Shown here one piece after another: positions 47,152 through 56,726 of a stretch of DNA of 64,000 nt. The number at the start of each line of letters is the position of its first letter. Position 1 is the first letter of the stretch. The notes beneath the pieces are model-generated. The model worked only from the letters and a program-made list of their open reading frames with translations, made no database searches and was not told the origin of the DNA. The position numbers and the translations under genes were made by a program. This stretch comes from Sedimentibacter sp. zth1 (GTDB lineage Bacteria; Bacillota; Clostridia; Tissierellales; Sedimentibacteraceae): positions 2,480,001-2,544,000 of the forward strand of contig NZ_CP071445.1 of NCBI RefSeq assembly GCF_017352195.1, written 5' to 3'.

Positions 47152-48360
47152 ATGAAAAATCTTTTAAATAATAGAAATGCCATTTTTTTGTGGATATCAA
47201 GAACAATATCAAGATTTGGAGATGCATTAGAGAGTTTAGCATTAATGTATTTAGTATATGATATTACTGGTTCGGCATTAGCAATGAGTACCGTAATGAT
47301 ATTCAGTATGATACCAAATTTAATTGTAAGTCCAATTGCTGGCGCATTAGTGGACAGGTACAATAAAAAAACGATTCTTTTTATTGCAGAGTTAGTCAGA
47401 ACAATTGCTATTTTTGCAATTCCAGTATTGTGTTGGTTAAATATTATAAAACTGTGGCACATAAATTTAGTTGCTGTGATAGTTTCAATTGCAGAAAGCT
47501 TTTATGAACCTTGTTATGGAGTTACTGTAGCTTTAACTGTTAAAAAAGAGGATTTACCTGTACTAAATTCTGTTGTAACGTTGTCCAATAATATTGCAAG
47601 ATGTGTTGGATATTCTCTGGCAGGAATTATCATGTTTAGTATAGGAAAAAATATATTATTTATATTTGACTCTTTTACATTCTTATTGTCAGCTATATTT
47701 GCATTGTTTTTAAAAATCAATGAAGTAGTTGAAAATAAAAATATTGGTGTTAAGCAAATCGGTACAGATATTGTGAGCGGATTTAAATATTTAAAAAATG
47801 AAAGAATATTAATCGGATTTATAAGCGTATTTCTATTTATGAGTTTACTTATGTCACCACTTATAGAATTTTTACCCATATCACTTAAAAATGTTTTTTC
47901 TTTAAATGAAGCATGGGCGGGAATTCTAATGACGTTGTTCTCAATTGGAACAGTAGTGGGGAGCATATTATATCCTTTTGCATATAAATTAGGTATAAAA
48001 TTTAATGTAGTAGTATTTATTTCATTTATTTCGATAGGTGGCTTAGTTTTAATAAGCACACTAATACCAAATAAAGTAGTAGTGTTATTTATGTATACAG
48101 TATTAGGTATTTTTGTTTCAGTTTTAAATATGTGGACATCTACAGGAATACAACAGGATTGCAACGTTGCATACTTAGGTAGAGTTTCTTCAATAATTTC
48201 AATAGTTGCTACTGCTACAACTCCACTAGCATGCGCAGTTTATGGATTTATTATTGATAGTTTTGGAATTATAACAATTTTCTTTGCTACATCAGTATGT
48301 TTTGTTTTAGCATCTATTGTTTTAAGTACATATACTAGAGCTTCAAAAATAAAAAGTTAA
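47152..48360 (+). CDS. MFS efflux transporter
   Basis: A 402-aa major facilitator with about twelve membrane segments. The loop-2/3 motif is GALVDRYNKK near residue 64, and the start is NRNAIFLWISRTISRFGDAL. It belongs to the EntS/MdtG-like drug and siderophore exporter group. As the last gene of the RiPP operon it may provide self-protection or a second export route; this is inference. Ribosome site GAGGTAAG. Confidence 0.85.
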   Translation: MKNLLNNRNAIFLWISRTISRFGDALESLALMYLVYDITGSALAMSTVMIFSMIPNLIVSPIAGALVDRYNKKTILFIAELVRTIAIFAIPVLCWLNIIKLWHINLVAVIVSIAESFYEPCYGVTVALTVKKEDLPVLNSVVTLSNNIARCVGYSLAGIIMFSIGKNILFIFDSFTFLLSAIFALFLKINEVVENKNIGVKQIGTDIVSGFKYLKNERILIGFISVFLFMSLLMSPLIEFLPISLKNVFSLNEAWAGILMTLFSIGTVVGSILYPFAYKLGIKFNVVVFISFISIGGLVLISTLIPNKVVVLFMYTVLGIFVSVLNMWTSTGIQQDCNVAYLGRVSSIISIVATATTPLACAVYGFIIDSFGIITIFFATSVCFVLASIVLSTYTRASKIKS

Positions 48361-48370
48361 AAATAAAAAA

Positions 48371-48416
48371 AGAGTGTAAAAATATAAATTCTATCATATT
48401 TTTACACTCTTTGCTT
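48371..48416. terminator. Terminator ending the RiPP operon
   Basis: AGAGTGTAAAAATAT pairs with ATATTTTTACACTCT. A good 15-bp stem; it may serve both converging genes. Confidence 0.85.
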
Positions 48417-48450
48417 TTATTTTGCCATAAACATATTAGCATTTGTTTTA

Positions 48451-49442
48451 TTATTCTATATTCTTAACTATTTCCTCTATGCTTTTATAAGTAAATGTTT
48501 TTACTAAACCACAATCATCAAATGTATACTCATATAATTCGAATGTGTCTGCTCTATCAAAATACAAACAAACTAAAAATTCTATAAAATCATAATCTCC
48601 AGGTTCTTCAAATGTATATGTTCTATTTGCGTTCTTGCTTTTTGATTTTATATTGTCGCCTAAAAAATCATAGAAGTTTTTGTAGTTTTCTAATAGGTTA
48701 TTATATATTCTTTCAAAACTTTCTTCTGATATTATTTGTTTTGGCTCATATATAGGGTAGCATATAGTTGCTTTATAATCTTTATTTACAAAAGAAATAT
48801 TACTAAAATCAGTTCCATAATTTTTCTCTAATTCATCTTTTATATATGGAATTTTTACTTCACCAATACTACTACCATAGTATGAATTATATAATTTTAT
48901 TTTGTATATTTCATTGTATCCATTTGCATAAAACCATTTTTCCACATTAGAAAATTCATTGAATCCATCAACCTCATCATACATTTTATTAAGCATTTCT
49001 ATATATGCTTTTTCTTTAATAGCTATCTCTTCTTCTGTGTATTGTACCCATTCAACCTTATTATCTTGATCATCTTGATTTATTTTACTCATTTCTGATA
49101 TTGTTAATCCACATGAATACTTATCAAGTCTATTCATAAAAGTAATAAATTTGAAATCAAAATAATTAAATCCTTTATTCATAAATATGGAACTAAATTC
49201 TAGAATTTCATTTGTACTGCTATTTACCAAAGGACGTTTGAAATATAAATAATTATAATACTTATATGTACCGCTTATCAAATAATTAAATATCTGCTTT
49301 TGTTCCAAATTAAATTGGTTAAATTGTGAAACCAAATTTTGTTGTTCATCGTTTAATTCAGTTGTTTGACTATCTTTATAATTACATGATGTCTGTAGAA
49401 TTATTAAGCATATAAAAATAGATAATAATACTTTTTTAGCAT
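48451..49442 (-). CDS. Putative lipoprotein, split by a -1 shift at A-AAA-AAG
   Basis: The main frame encodes at least 294 residues with no known family, rich in Tyr, Phe, Glu and Asn, and has only a TTG near 49335 as start. The same frame continues upstream into a lipoprotein signal: VLLSIFICLIILQTSC, lipobox Cys then NYKDS. The only good start (ATG 49442 with AGGAGG 4 nt away) reads MLKKYYY and stops after 12 codons. Its codons CTA AAA AAG hold the heptamer A-AAA-AAG; a -1 slip there gives MLKKVLLS and joins the signal perfectly. So it is either a frameshift mutation, a sequencing error, or true recoding. Confidence 0.65.
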
Positions 49443-49465
49443 GTTTCCTCCTAATAATTACATTC

Positions 49466-49792
49466 TTAATTTAATATAGCGCTTGTCCACTCTATATAGC
49501 TATATTCATGAATTTTTTTATAGTCTGATGGTAAAGAATCACCACAAGCACATTTATATGGTGTTTCAAGGTATGTTGTTACAATATGAATAATTACAAA
49601 TTCAATATTGCCATCTGAATTTAGCATTGTACTAGATTTAGTACTTTCATAAGTTTTTTCTTTTGTTGTCATAGTAAAATATTTATGTATCCCATCTTCA
49701 TAACAAGGACATGGTGTAACTGCATACGCAACCGCTGATAATAACATTGATAAAACTAACATCATTAAAATAATTTTTTTTATATTTTTCAT
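49466..49792 (-). CDS. Small secreted protein of unknown function
   Basis: A 108-aa exported protein with a signal peptide at residues 1-24 (cut after VAYA). The mature part has two Cys pairs, CPC near 28 and CAC near 82, which may form disulfides or bind metal. No family is recognised. Strong AGGAGG ribosome site. It precedes the lipoprotein gene by 23 bp on the same strand, so the two likely form an operon. Confidence 0.65.
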   Translation of the reverse strand: MKNIKKIILMMLVLSMLLSAVAYAVTPCPCYEDGIHKYFTMTTKEKTYESTKSSTMLNSDGNIEFVIIHIVTTYLETPYKCACGDSLPSDYKKIHEYSYIEWTSAILN

Positions 49793-49978
49793 TTTTACCT
49801 CCTAGAAAATTTTATTGTTTGTTACTATAAAAATATATATAATTGTTATATCTTTGATAATTTAAAATAATAGCAATTTATATAAAAATTTATAATATTT
49901 ACAATATTTGTTATAAATTATATTTTAACATAATATGTTTTTTTTGTAAATAGTCATAAAATATTATACTACGACATT

Positions 49979-50062
49979 CTATTTTCTTTGAGAGTTTTGG
50001 GTGCTATTAGGTAGGGGGTAATCTGTTATACTAGTCATAGCCTTTGATTGTAAATTTTCCAT
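49979..50062 (-). CDS. Candidate 27-aa small ORF with strong ribosome site
   Basis: ATG at 50060-50062 follows AAGGAGGT with 8 nt spacing, stronger than most genes here. The peptide starts MENLQSKAMTSITDYP and is polar with no Cys or membrane segment. It begins about 20 nt after the T-run of the guaA terminator. It could be a small protein, signal peptide or leader peptide, or chance. No family is known. Apart from this ORF, the 396-bp gap holds only AT-rich DNA. Confidence 0.35.
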   Translation of the reverse strand: MENLQSKAMTSITDYPLPNSTQNSQRK

Positions 50063-50079
50063 AGGGAAGACCTCCTTAA

Positions 50080-50139
50080 AATAAAAAAAATAGATGGCTA
50101 TGATTGCCGATTTTCTCAGCAAAACATAACCACCTATCA
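50080..50139 (-). terminator. Terminator of guaA
   Basis: On the minus strand ATAGGTGGTTATG...TTGC pairs imperfectly with GCAA...CATAGCCATCTAT, followed by T8. Confidence 0.65.
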
Positions 50140-50188
50140 TATTTATAATAATTCATTTGTCTAAAAATGTTTAAATATTAACAAAAAG

Positions 50189-51721
50189 TTACTCCCACTC
50201 AATAGTTGAAGGTGGCTTAGAAGTTATATCATAAACAATTCTGTTTACGTTGTCTACTTCGTTTACTATTCTGTTCGAAACTTTTTCTAATACATCATAT
50301 GGTATTCTTGCCCAGTCTGATGTCATTCCGTCTGATGAGTTTACAGCTCTTAGTGCTATTGTATGAGAGTATGTTCTGTAATCTCCCATAACTCCAACAC
50401 TTCTTACGTTAGGTAAGCAAGCAAAATATTGCCAAATACTATTTTGTAATCCTGCTTTTTTGATTTCATCCCTAAAGACAAAGTCTGCTTCTCTTATAAT
50501 ATGAAGTTTTTCTTCTGTTATTTCACCTAAGCATCTAATTGCAAGACCAGGGCCTGGGAAAGGCTGTCTAGAAACTAAATCTTCAGGTATTCCAACTTCT
50601 CTTCCAACCTGTCTAACTTCATCTTTGAACAATTGTCTTAATGGTTCTAATAATTCAAAATCAACATCTTCAGGTAGTCCGCCTACATTGTGGTGAGATT
50701 TAATTGTTGCTGCAGTAGCTGTACCACTTTCAACAACATCTGGATATATTGTTCCTTGAACTAGGAAATGAATATCTCCTTCTTTTTCTCTTAGTTTTTG
50801 TTTTTCTTCTTCAAAAACTCTAATAAATTCTTCACCTATAATTTTTCTTTTAGCTTCTGGCTCTGTAATACCGTTAAGTTTTCCTAAGAATTTTTCTCCA
50901 GCATTAACTCTTATAAGATTCATATCAAATTGTTCTCTGAAAATTTCCTCAACTTGATCGCCTTCATCTTTTCTAAGTAAACCATGGTCTACAAAAACAC
51001 AAGTTAAATTCTTGCCTATAGCTTTATGAACTAAAACAGCAGCAACTGATGAATCAACACCACCAGATAAAGCACATATAGCTTTTCTATCTCCAACTAT
51101 GTTTTTTATTTTTTCAATAGTTTCTAATGCAAAGTCGCCCATATTCCAGTCTGCTTTTAACTTACAAACATTAGTTAAAAAATTGTTTAATATTTCTCTA
51201 CCCTTTTCAGAATGTTCAACCTCTGGGTGGAATTGTACAGCATATACTTGTTTTTCATCATTTTGCATAGCGCATACTGGACAAGTATCAGAAGAAGCTG
51301 TAATTTTAAAACCTTCTGGACATTCTTGTATGTAGTCTGTGTGACTCATCCAAATTAGAGAATCTTGTGGGATATCTTTAAATAATCCATCATTTGTTAA
51401 TGTTTTTAATTCTACACGTCCATATTCTCTAGAGTCAGCTTTTGTTACTTTGCCACCAAAATTGTGGGCAATTAATTGTCCTCCATAGCATATACCAAGT
51501 ACAGGAACGCCTAGATTAAATATTTCTTTATCAATAGCAGGTGCATTATCTTCATAAACACTTGCAGGACCTCCTGATAATATTATACCAGTAGGTTTTT
51601 TTGCTTTTATTTTATCTATTGTATAAGTGTATGGAACTATTTCACAGTAGATATTTGTCTCTCTTACTCTACGAGCAATTAGTTGACTGTATTGTGCACC
51701 AAAGTCGACTATAATTACCAT
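50189..51721 (-). CDS. guaA: GMP synthase (glutamine-hydrolysing)
   Basis: A 510-aa two-domain enzyme turning XMP into GMP. The class I amidotransferase (1-190) has the catalytic Cys in GICYGGQ near residue 78 and the His-Glu in FHPEVEHSE near 167. The ATP-pyrophosphatase domain has the PP-loop [12 protein letters not shown] near 218. The C-terminal dimerisation domain (about 390-510) ends in the conserved KPPSTIEWE. Ribosome site AAAGGAG. Monocistronic. Confidence 0.96.
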   Translation of the reverse strand: MVIIVDFGAQYSQLIARRVRETNIYCEIVPYTYTIDKIKAKKPTGIILSGGPASVYEDNAPAIDKEIFNLGVPVLGICYGGQLIAHNFGGKVTKADSREYGRVELKTLTNDGLFKDIPQDSLIWMSHTDYIQECPEGFKITASSDTCPVCAMQNDEKQVYAVQFHPEVEHSEKGREILNNFLTNVCKLKADWNMGDFALETIEKIKNIVGDRKAICALSGGVDSSVAAVLVHKAIGKNLTCVFVDHGLLRKDEGDQVEEIFREQFDMNLIRVNAGEKFLGKLNGITEPEAKRKIIGEEFIRVFEEEKQKLREKEGDIHFLVQGTIYPDVVESGTATAATIKSHHNVGGLPEDVDFELLEPLRQLFKDEVRQVGREVGIPEDLVSRQPFPGPGLAIRCLGEITEEKLHIIREADFVFRDEIKKAGLQNSIWQYFACLPNVRSVGVMGDYRTYSHTIALRAVNSSDGMTSDWARIPYDVLEKVSNRIVNEVDNVNRIVYDITSKPPSTIEWE

Positions 51722-51963
51722 TTTATGTTTCTCCTTTGTAGTTGTATTTATTTTTATATTATTATTATACCTAAAATATTATACTTTCATTAAATTTTAA
51801 TTCATCTTTCAACTAAAGTCAATTAAAAAAACTATAATAATTACTTATAAATATTAGAAGTATAAAATTTTATTGTTTATTTTGGTTAATATATATTGTA
51901 TACTTTATTTAACAAAGAGTATTGATATATTAATTAATAAATTAGTTTTGCATTGGAGGAATA

Positions 51964-53058
51964 ATGAGCGAAAGAAAAATAGTGAATTTAAATTTAGAGA
52001 AAGATTTTGATAGCTTTGATGAGCTTTGTATATTATCGTTTGGGGAAAGGACAAATCAAGATTTAAGAATGCATAAATGGATGTTTGACGAAAATCCATA
52101 TAATCCTAATGGTCATAATCTAATGTATGTATTAAAAGATGGAGATAAGATTATAGGTGCTGATGGATTGATCCCATTTAAGCTTTATGTTGACGGCAAA
52201 ACTGTTGTTGGAGCCCATTCGGTTAAATCTATGACTCATCCTGATTTTAAAAGACAGGGTATATTTAGAATGATGACTGAAAATTCAGTTAATAGCGGTA
52301 GGGAAAATGGAGTAGATGTTATTATAGGCTTAGCTAACAAAAATTCTTATCCTGCATATGAAAGATTTGGATGGCCAACATTATTTGAAAAAGATGTTTT
52401 TGTAAGGCCTATAAACATTAAGCATAAGCTAAAAAATAAGGTAAAAGCTGATTTTATTGCAAGCTTTGGCAATGCAACATATAAATTATTAGATAAAATG
52501 AGATTAGCTCCAAAAAATGCTTTAAAAAAATTAAATGCACATGTATCGGAGTATGATAAGGTTCCTAAATTTATATCTGAGTATTTTGAAAAATATAAAG
52601 ATAAATACGGAGTTTTAATAGTTAGAGATTATAAATATTTGAATTATAGATACAATAAAAGACCTGATGTAACTTATAAAACTTTGATAATTGAATCAAA
52701 TGATGAGAAAATAGGGTTTGTTATTTTAAGAGAAACTAGTGCTAATGGCTCTAAAATGGTATCAGTAGCAGAAAATTTCACAGATCCTACAAATGAGTTG
52801 TTTATTGGTGCTATAGCACAAGCTATCATTGAGTATTGTTACAAGATTGATGCAGAATATGTTGTAGTCGGAACAGGTTTGTATGGAAAATTTAAAGATG
52901 TTTTACCAAAGTACGGATTTAATAAAAACAAAAAAAGGCTTATTAACAATATGATGATAGCCAATGCATTGACTGATAAAATTACAATTGATGAATTGAT
53001 GGGGCATGAAAGATGGCATATAACTCAAGGAGATGGCGAAACAGAACTTGATTTATAG
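51964..53058 (+). CDS. GNAT (Eis-like) acetyltransferase
   Basis: A 364-aa protein. The N-terminal GNAT domain (about 15-150) has VKSMTHPDFKRQGIFRMM near residue 85, the acetyl-CoA pyrophosphate loop, and NSYPAYERFGW near 125. A second GNAT-like half (about 200-330) carries YLNYRYNKRPD near 220. Such tandem-GNAT proteins acetylate small molecules or proteins; the target is unknown. TTGGAGG site. First gene of an operon with an ABC transporter, which hints at antibiotic or peptide resistance. Confidence 0.8.
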   Translation: MSERKIVNLNLEKDFDSFDELCILSFGERTNQDLRMHKWMFDENPYNPNGHNLMYVLKDGDKIIGADGLIPFKLYVDGKTVVGAHSVKSMTHPDFKRQGIFRMMTENSVNSGRENGVDVIIGLANKNSYPAYERFGWPTLFEKDVFVRPINIKHKLKNKVKADFIASFGNATYKLLDKMRLAPKNALKKLNAHVSEYDKVPKFISEYFEKYKDKYGVLIVRDYKYLNYRYNKRPDVTYKTLIIESNDEKIGFVILRETSANGSKMVSVAENFTDPTNELFIGAIAQAIIEYCYKIDAEYVVVGTGLYGKFKDVLPKYGFNKNKKRLINNMMIANALTDKITIDELMGHERWHITQGDGETELDL

Positions 53059-53070
53059 AAAGGAAATATT

Positions 53071-53727
53071 ATGGAAAGTTATATAAGGTTTGAAAATGTA
53101 ACTAAGTGCTTTAAACAAGAAACAGTAATCAATGATGTAAGTTTTGAGATTGAAAAAGGTAAAATTTATGGATTTGTAGGTAGAAATGGTTCTGGAAAAA
53201 CAGTTATATTTAAGCTTATTGCAGGACTTTTGTTACCCACAAAGGGCAATATATATTACAATGGTAAGAATATAACTACCTCTAAGAATTTTATTGAATC
53301 ATTGGGTGCTTTAATTGAAATACCGGGATTCATACCACATTACTCCGGTATGAAAAATCTTAGCATTTTAAACGGATTGAGTAAAAAAAGGGTTAGCAAA
53401 ACCGAAATAGAAGATTATATGGAACTTATGGGACTTAATCCGAAAAATAAGAAACCGGTTAGGACATATTCACTTGGTATGAAACAAAAGTTAGGTATAG
53501 TACAAGCCATTATGAATAATCCTGATTTGCTTATTTTGGATGAACCTATGAATGGATTAGATGAAAGCAGTGTAGAAAGAATGAGAAATTTCTTTGTAGA
53601 ATTAAGAGACAAGAAAAATACTACAATTATTTTAGCTTCGCATAATAAGGAAGATATAGAAATCTTATGTGATAAATTATTTCATGTAGTGGATGGAAGT
53701 TTGAGAGAGGAATGTGCTAGTCTATGA
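53071..53727 (+). CDS. ABC transporter ATP-binding protein
   Basis: A 218-aa ABC ATPase of the CcmA/BcrA type. Walker A is GRNGSGKT near residue 38, the signature is TYSLGMKQKLGIVQAI near 135, Walker B is LLILDEPMNGLD near 155, and the switch His is in LASHNKED. It pairs with the two membrane proteins encoded next; the stop overlaps the next start (ATGA). This layout resembles lantibiotic-immunity (LanFEG) and bacitracin-type exporters. Confidence 0.9.
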   Translation: MESYIRFENVTKCFKQETVINDVSFEIEKGKIYGFVGRNGSGKTVIFKLIAGLLLPTKGNIYYNGKNITTSKNFIESLGALIEIPGFIPHYSGMKNLSILNGLSKKRVSKTEIEDYMELMGLNPKNKKPVRTYSLGMKQKLGIVQAIMNNPDLLILDEPMNGLDESSVERMRNFFVELRDKKNTTIILASHNKEDIEILCDKLFHVVDGSLREECASL

Positions 53728-54437
53728 GATTTTTAATTGTTGATTTTAAAAGAGGATTGACAGAGAAAAATTTTCATATGTCTTTGATTTTAGGAATCAT
53801 TTGTGTATTAGGTTCAATATTTTTTATAACTGCAAATAAAAATGATATACCATTAAATATATTTATATCTGCTCATGGATTAGTATTGCCTTTTGTTGCA
53901 CCATTTTTAGCTGCAATTGCATATAGCAATATGAATATGATTGAAAAAGACTTTAAATATGATTTATTGATGTCTATTAGACAAAAAAATGCCTCGTTTG
54001 AGATAAGGAGATTTTTAGTTAATGGAATAATATCAGGGTTGGCAATAGTTATACCAATAATTTTTTTGTTTATAATATATTTATGTATTGGTGTAGATAA
54101 TTTGGTAAATCAAATTATAGGTGTTATTATATTAGATTTTATATTTGGATTTGCATTCGGCTCATTATCATATGCATTGACGTTTGTAAATACAAAAAAG
54201 TACATACCAGTTGTAGCACCGGAAGTTATATATCTCCTTTTAATATACTCATTCCCACATTTAGGATTGGAGGTTTTTTATCCACCTTTATGTTTTTCAC
54301 CTTGGATTTTACCAATGTATGCAAATGGGCATAATATAATAATTTTATTATCAGCGTGTATTTTATTTTCGCTAATGATTGTTATAATAGCTAAAGTATA
54401 TAATTTCGTTGAATTCAGAAGGGCGGGAGGAAAATAA
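53724..54437 (+). CDS. ABC transporter membrane protein 1
   Basis: A 237-aa membrane protein with about six hydrophobic segments (18-37, 48-68, 98-124, 132-155, 160-180, 205-228). Overlaps the ATPase gene by 4 bp (ATGA), indicating translational coupling. It has no strong family motif but fits the permease role, like LanE/LanG or YydJ-type subunits. A second permease gene follows one base after its stop codon. Confidence 0.7.
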   Translation: MRFLIVDFKRGLTEKNFHMSLILGIICVLGSIFFITANKNDIPLNIFISAHGLVLPFVAPFLAAIAYSNMNMIEKDFKYDLLMSIRQKNASFEIRRFLVNGIISGLAIVIPIIFLFIIYLCIGVDNLVNQIIGVIILDFIFGFAFGSLSYALTFVNTKKYIPVVAPEVIYLLLIYSFPHLGLEVFYPPLCFSPWILPMYANGHNIIILLSACILFSLMIVIIAKVYNFVEFRRAGGK

Positions 54438-54438
54438 A

Positions 54439-55200
54439 ATGAGAAATTTGAGATATAATATATCCGAAAGCTTTAATATATTTAGATGGTCTTTGGTTAT
54501 CATAATATTTTCCTTTGTTGCAGTTGTTAGTGTTTATAAATATATTAATTTGTCTAATTCGGTTGCAATAACATATACTTCATTAGAGACAACATATTTA
54601 ATATTAAATGATACGATAAGTATAGTGTATATTTATTTGCCATTATATTTGTTCACGATATGTGGTCTTATGTTAAATGATAATTTTGGTTCAATAGAAG
54701 TATTGAAATGTGGAAGTAGGGGAAAGTGGATTTTTAATAAATCTATGACGTTATTATTTTACACTTTGATATTTTTTCTAATATTGTTTTGTATAAACTT
54801 TGCTATAAGTCATAGAGTTTTCCCATATAGTTCTGTATGGAGTACGGATTTCGTAAAAACACAGGTGTCATTAGGTCAAGAAGTTATAAATTTTACTAGT
54901 TCACCAATTAAGACAATAGGGGCATCTTTAGTAACACTATTTTTTGTTTATTTATTGTCGGGTAATGTGAGTGTATTGGTTTCTTTGATTACCAATAAAG
55001 AGTCGGTTTCTTTGATAGCGTCCTTGATAGTGGGAGTGATAATAAGTATTTTACTTACTAAAATAGTACTTTTTCAAAAAAGCATAGATATTTTCAAACA
55101 ATATAATTTTATATTAATAGCATGTATTATCATAATATTTTTAGTTAATTACTTAATTGCTAGGAAAAAAGATTTTAATATGGGTAAAGGAATTAGGTGA
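54439..55200 (+). CDS. ABC transporter membrane protein 2
   Basis: A 253-aa membrane protein with about six hydrophobic segments. ATG 54439 follows GGGAGG inside the end of the previous gene; a longer frame from 54409 overlaps it and is unlikely. A central extracytoplasmic loop (about 118-150) is larger than in permease 1. It likely pairs with permease 1 and the ATPase. Confidence 0.7.
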   Translation: MRNLRYNISESFNIFRWSLVIIIFSFVAVVSVYKYINLSNSVAITYTSLETTYLILNDTISIVYIYLPLYLFTICGLMLNDNFGSIEVLKCGSRGKWIFNKSMTLLFYTLIFFLILFCINFAISHRVFPYSSVWSTDFVKTQVSLGQEVINFTSSPIKTIGASLVTLFFVYLLSGNVSVLVSLITNKESVSLIASLIVGVIISILLTKIVLFQKSIDIFKQYNFILIACIIIIFLVNYLIARKKDFNMGKGIR

Positions 55201-55204
55201 TAGA

Positions 55205-56266
55205 ATGAAGAAGAATATTTTAAAATTATTAATACTATGTTTTGTTACTGTATGTAGTTTAAAAGTGTCATCATATTTTGTCAATGACCATGTTTTAGAA
55301 GTTGAAGTTAAGGAGAAATCAATTGCAGATGCATTAATAAAGAAGCAAATGCAGGAAACTTTAAAGGAAGCAGAAGAAGAAATCGAACAGGCTAAAAAAG
55401 AAGATAATTTAGTTGTAGAGACAGAAAAAGTGGAAATGAAACCACCTGTTGTAGAAGAAAAGCCGAAAGAAGAAATTGAGATTAGTGACAATGCAAATAG
55501 CAATAATACAAATAGTGTTGATAATACAAATGTTGATAATGCAGATGAAAATGTAGAAAACACTATAGATGGAGAAGATAGTGAAGTATCAGACGTTACT
55601 GAGAATGGTGATACAGAAATTACAGAAGATACAGAAGATAAAATTATAGTACCTGGAGTAGGCGAATTTGATGAATTAGATGAAGAAGCTATAACTCAAA
55701 TAGAGACGTATTTGGTAGATAATTATTTTCTGGATGGCTATGTATATGCTGAGATTGAAACTGATGAGAAATTGAAGGAAAGAAAGATATTAGTTAGAGA
55801 TATGGAAGATTATGTAGTAAATAGCATGATAGAAATGGCTAAGTTACTAGATATATTAGAAACACTTGACTTTGATAGTGTAATAGATGTTAAGACTAAT
55901 GTAGAGACATATAAAACTAATTTCGAAGAAAATTATGGTGCTGTAGAAAAAAACGGATTGCAATTTGAAGAAATATATGATTTAACCATTAATTATTTTG
56001 ATAAATGTACATTTACACTTGATAAAATAGTTGAAATGTCTGATACTATCAATAATTCATCAAATGCATTTTTAGCAATGACTGTAGCTCTTTCAATGTT
56101 AGATACTGATATCATGCCAGCTATAAAGGATATAATTAATAGTGGAATTGATTTAAAAGAAAAGACCAATATTATATACTTAGAAGGAGTAGAAGGTAAA
56201 AAACTTTTATCTAGAGAAGAAGTTATAGAAATAATCAATATATTGCAAGAAGTTGCTTTAAATTAA
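55205..56266 (+). CDS. Exported acidic protein with coiled-coil and linker regions
   Basis: A 353-aa protein with an N-terminal membrane/signal segment (residues 5-24). A charged helical coiled coil follows (35-65: KKQMQETLKEAEEEIEQAK in pattern), then an Asp/Glu/Asn/Thr-rich low-complexity linker (70-150) and a helical C-terminal domain (155-353). No family is recognised. It starts 4 bases after the permease stop codon, so it may be an extracellular partner of the transporter, perhaps sequestering a substrate. Confidence 0.7.
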   Translation: MKKNILKLLILCFVTVCSLKVSSYFVNDHVLEVEVKEKSIADALIKKQMQETLKEAEEEIEQAKKEDNLVVETEKVEMKPPVVEEKPKEEIEISDNANSNNTNSVDNTNVDNADENVENTIDGEDSEVSDVTENGDTEITEDTEDKIIVPGVGEFDELDEEAITQIETYLVDNYFLDGYVYAEIETDEKLKERKILVRDMEDYVVNSMIEMAKLLDILETLDFDSVIDVKTNVETYKTNFEENYGAVEKNGLQFEEIYDLTINYFDKCTFTLDKIVEMSDTINNSSNAFLAMTVALSMLDTDIMPAIKDIINSGIDLKEKTNIIYLEGVEGKKLLSREEVIEIINILQEVALN

Positions 56267-56285
56267 GATTTATAGAGAGGTAATT

Positions 56286-56648
56286 ATGGAAAAAAACTAT
56301 AAGAAAGAACGAAAGTCAACAATTATATATATAGTATTGTATGTTGCAATTGTTTTTGTTTTTTATTATATAGGTTATTTAGATTTTAAAATAATAAGAA
56401 CAAAATATATGCTTTTTTTAGGCATAATTATATTGTCTTTAATTTTTAAGTATAAAGCATTGGGAATCGCAGTATATGGTGCTTCTTTAGTAGCTTTGGT
56501 TGGTGAATATGTTCTTTCTTTACAAAGTAGTATAGACAGCTCGAATATAGCAAACAGTTTTGGCGAACTAGTAAGAACAATTGGGTTTATACTTGGTTTT
56601 GTATTTCAAATGTATTCAATTCAAAAGAATATTCAAAATAGAAAATAG
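56286..56648 (+). CDS. Small membrane protein of unknown function
   Basis: A 120-aa protein with three to four membrane segments (about 14-30, 40-54, 58-75, 93-110) and charged Lys/Asn-rich ends. No family is recognised. Ribosome site GAGAGG, 19 bp after the previous gene; last gene of this operon before a strong terminator. It could be an accessory or immunity-like membrane protein. Confidence 0.6.
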   Translation: MEKNYKKERKSTIIYIVLYVAIVFVFYYIGYLDFKIIRTKYMLFLGIIILSLIFKYKALGIAVYGASLVALVGEYVLSLQSSIDSSNIANSFGELVRTIGFILGFVFQMYSIQKNIQNRK

Positions 56649-56657
56649 AAATTTAAA

Positions 56658-56697
56658 ACTCAATAACATATAGGATGTTATTGAGTTTATTTATTTA
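56658..56697. terminator. Bidirectional terminator
   Basis: AACTCAATAACAT pairs with ATGTTATTGAGTT between the acetyltransferase/ABC operon and the arginine deiminase operon. Confidence 0.85.
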
Positions 56698-56726
56698 AAC
56701 TAAGAAGTTTATGTTTTTTAATGTAC

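Noticed and set aside
47514-48164. 216-codon minus-strand ORF inside the MFS gene
   Set aside because: Antisense to a protein with clear membrane pattern; Asn/Ile-rich shadow with no ribosome site.
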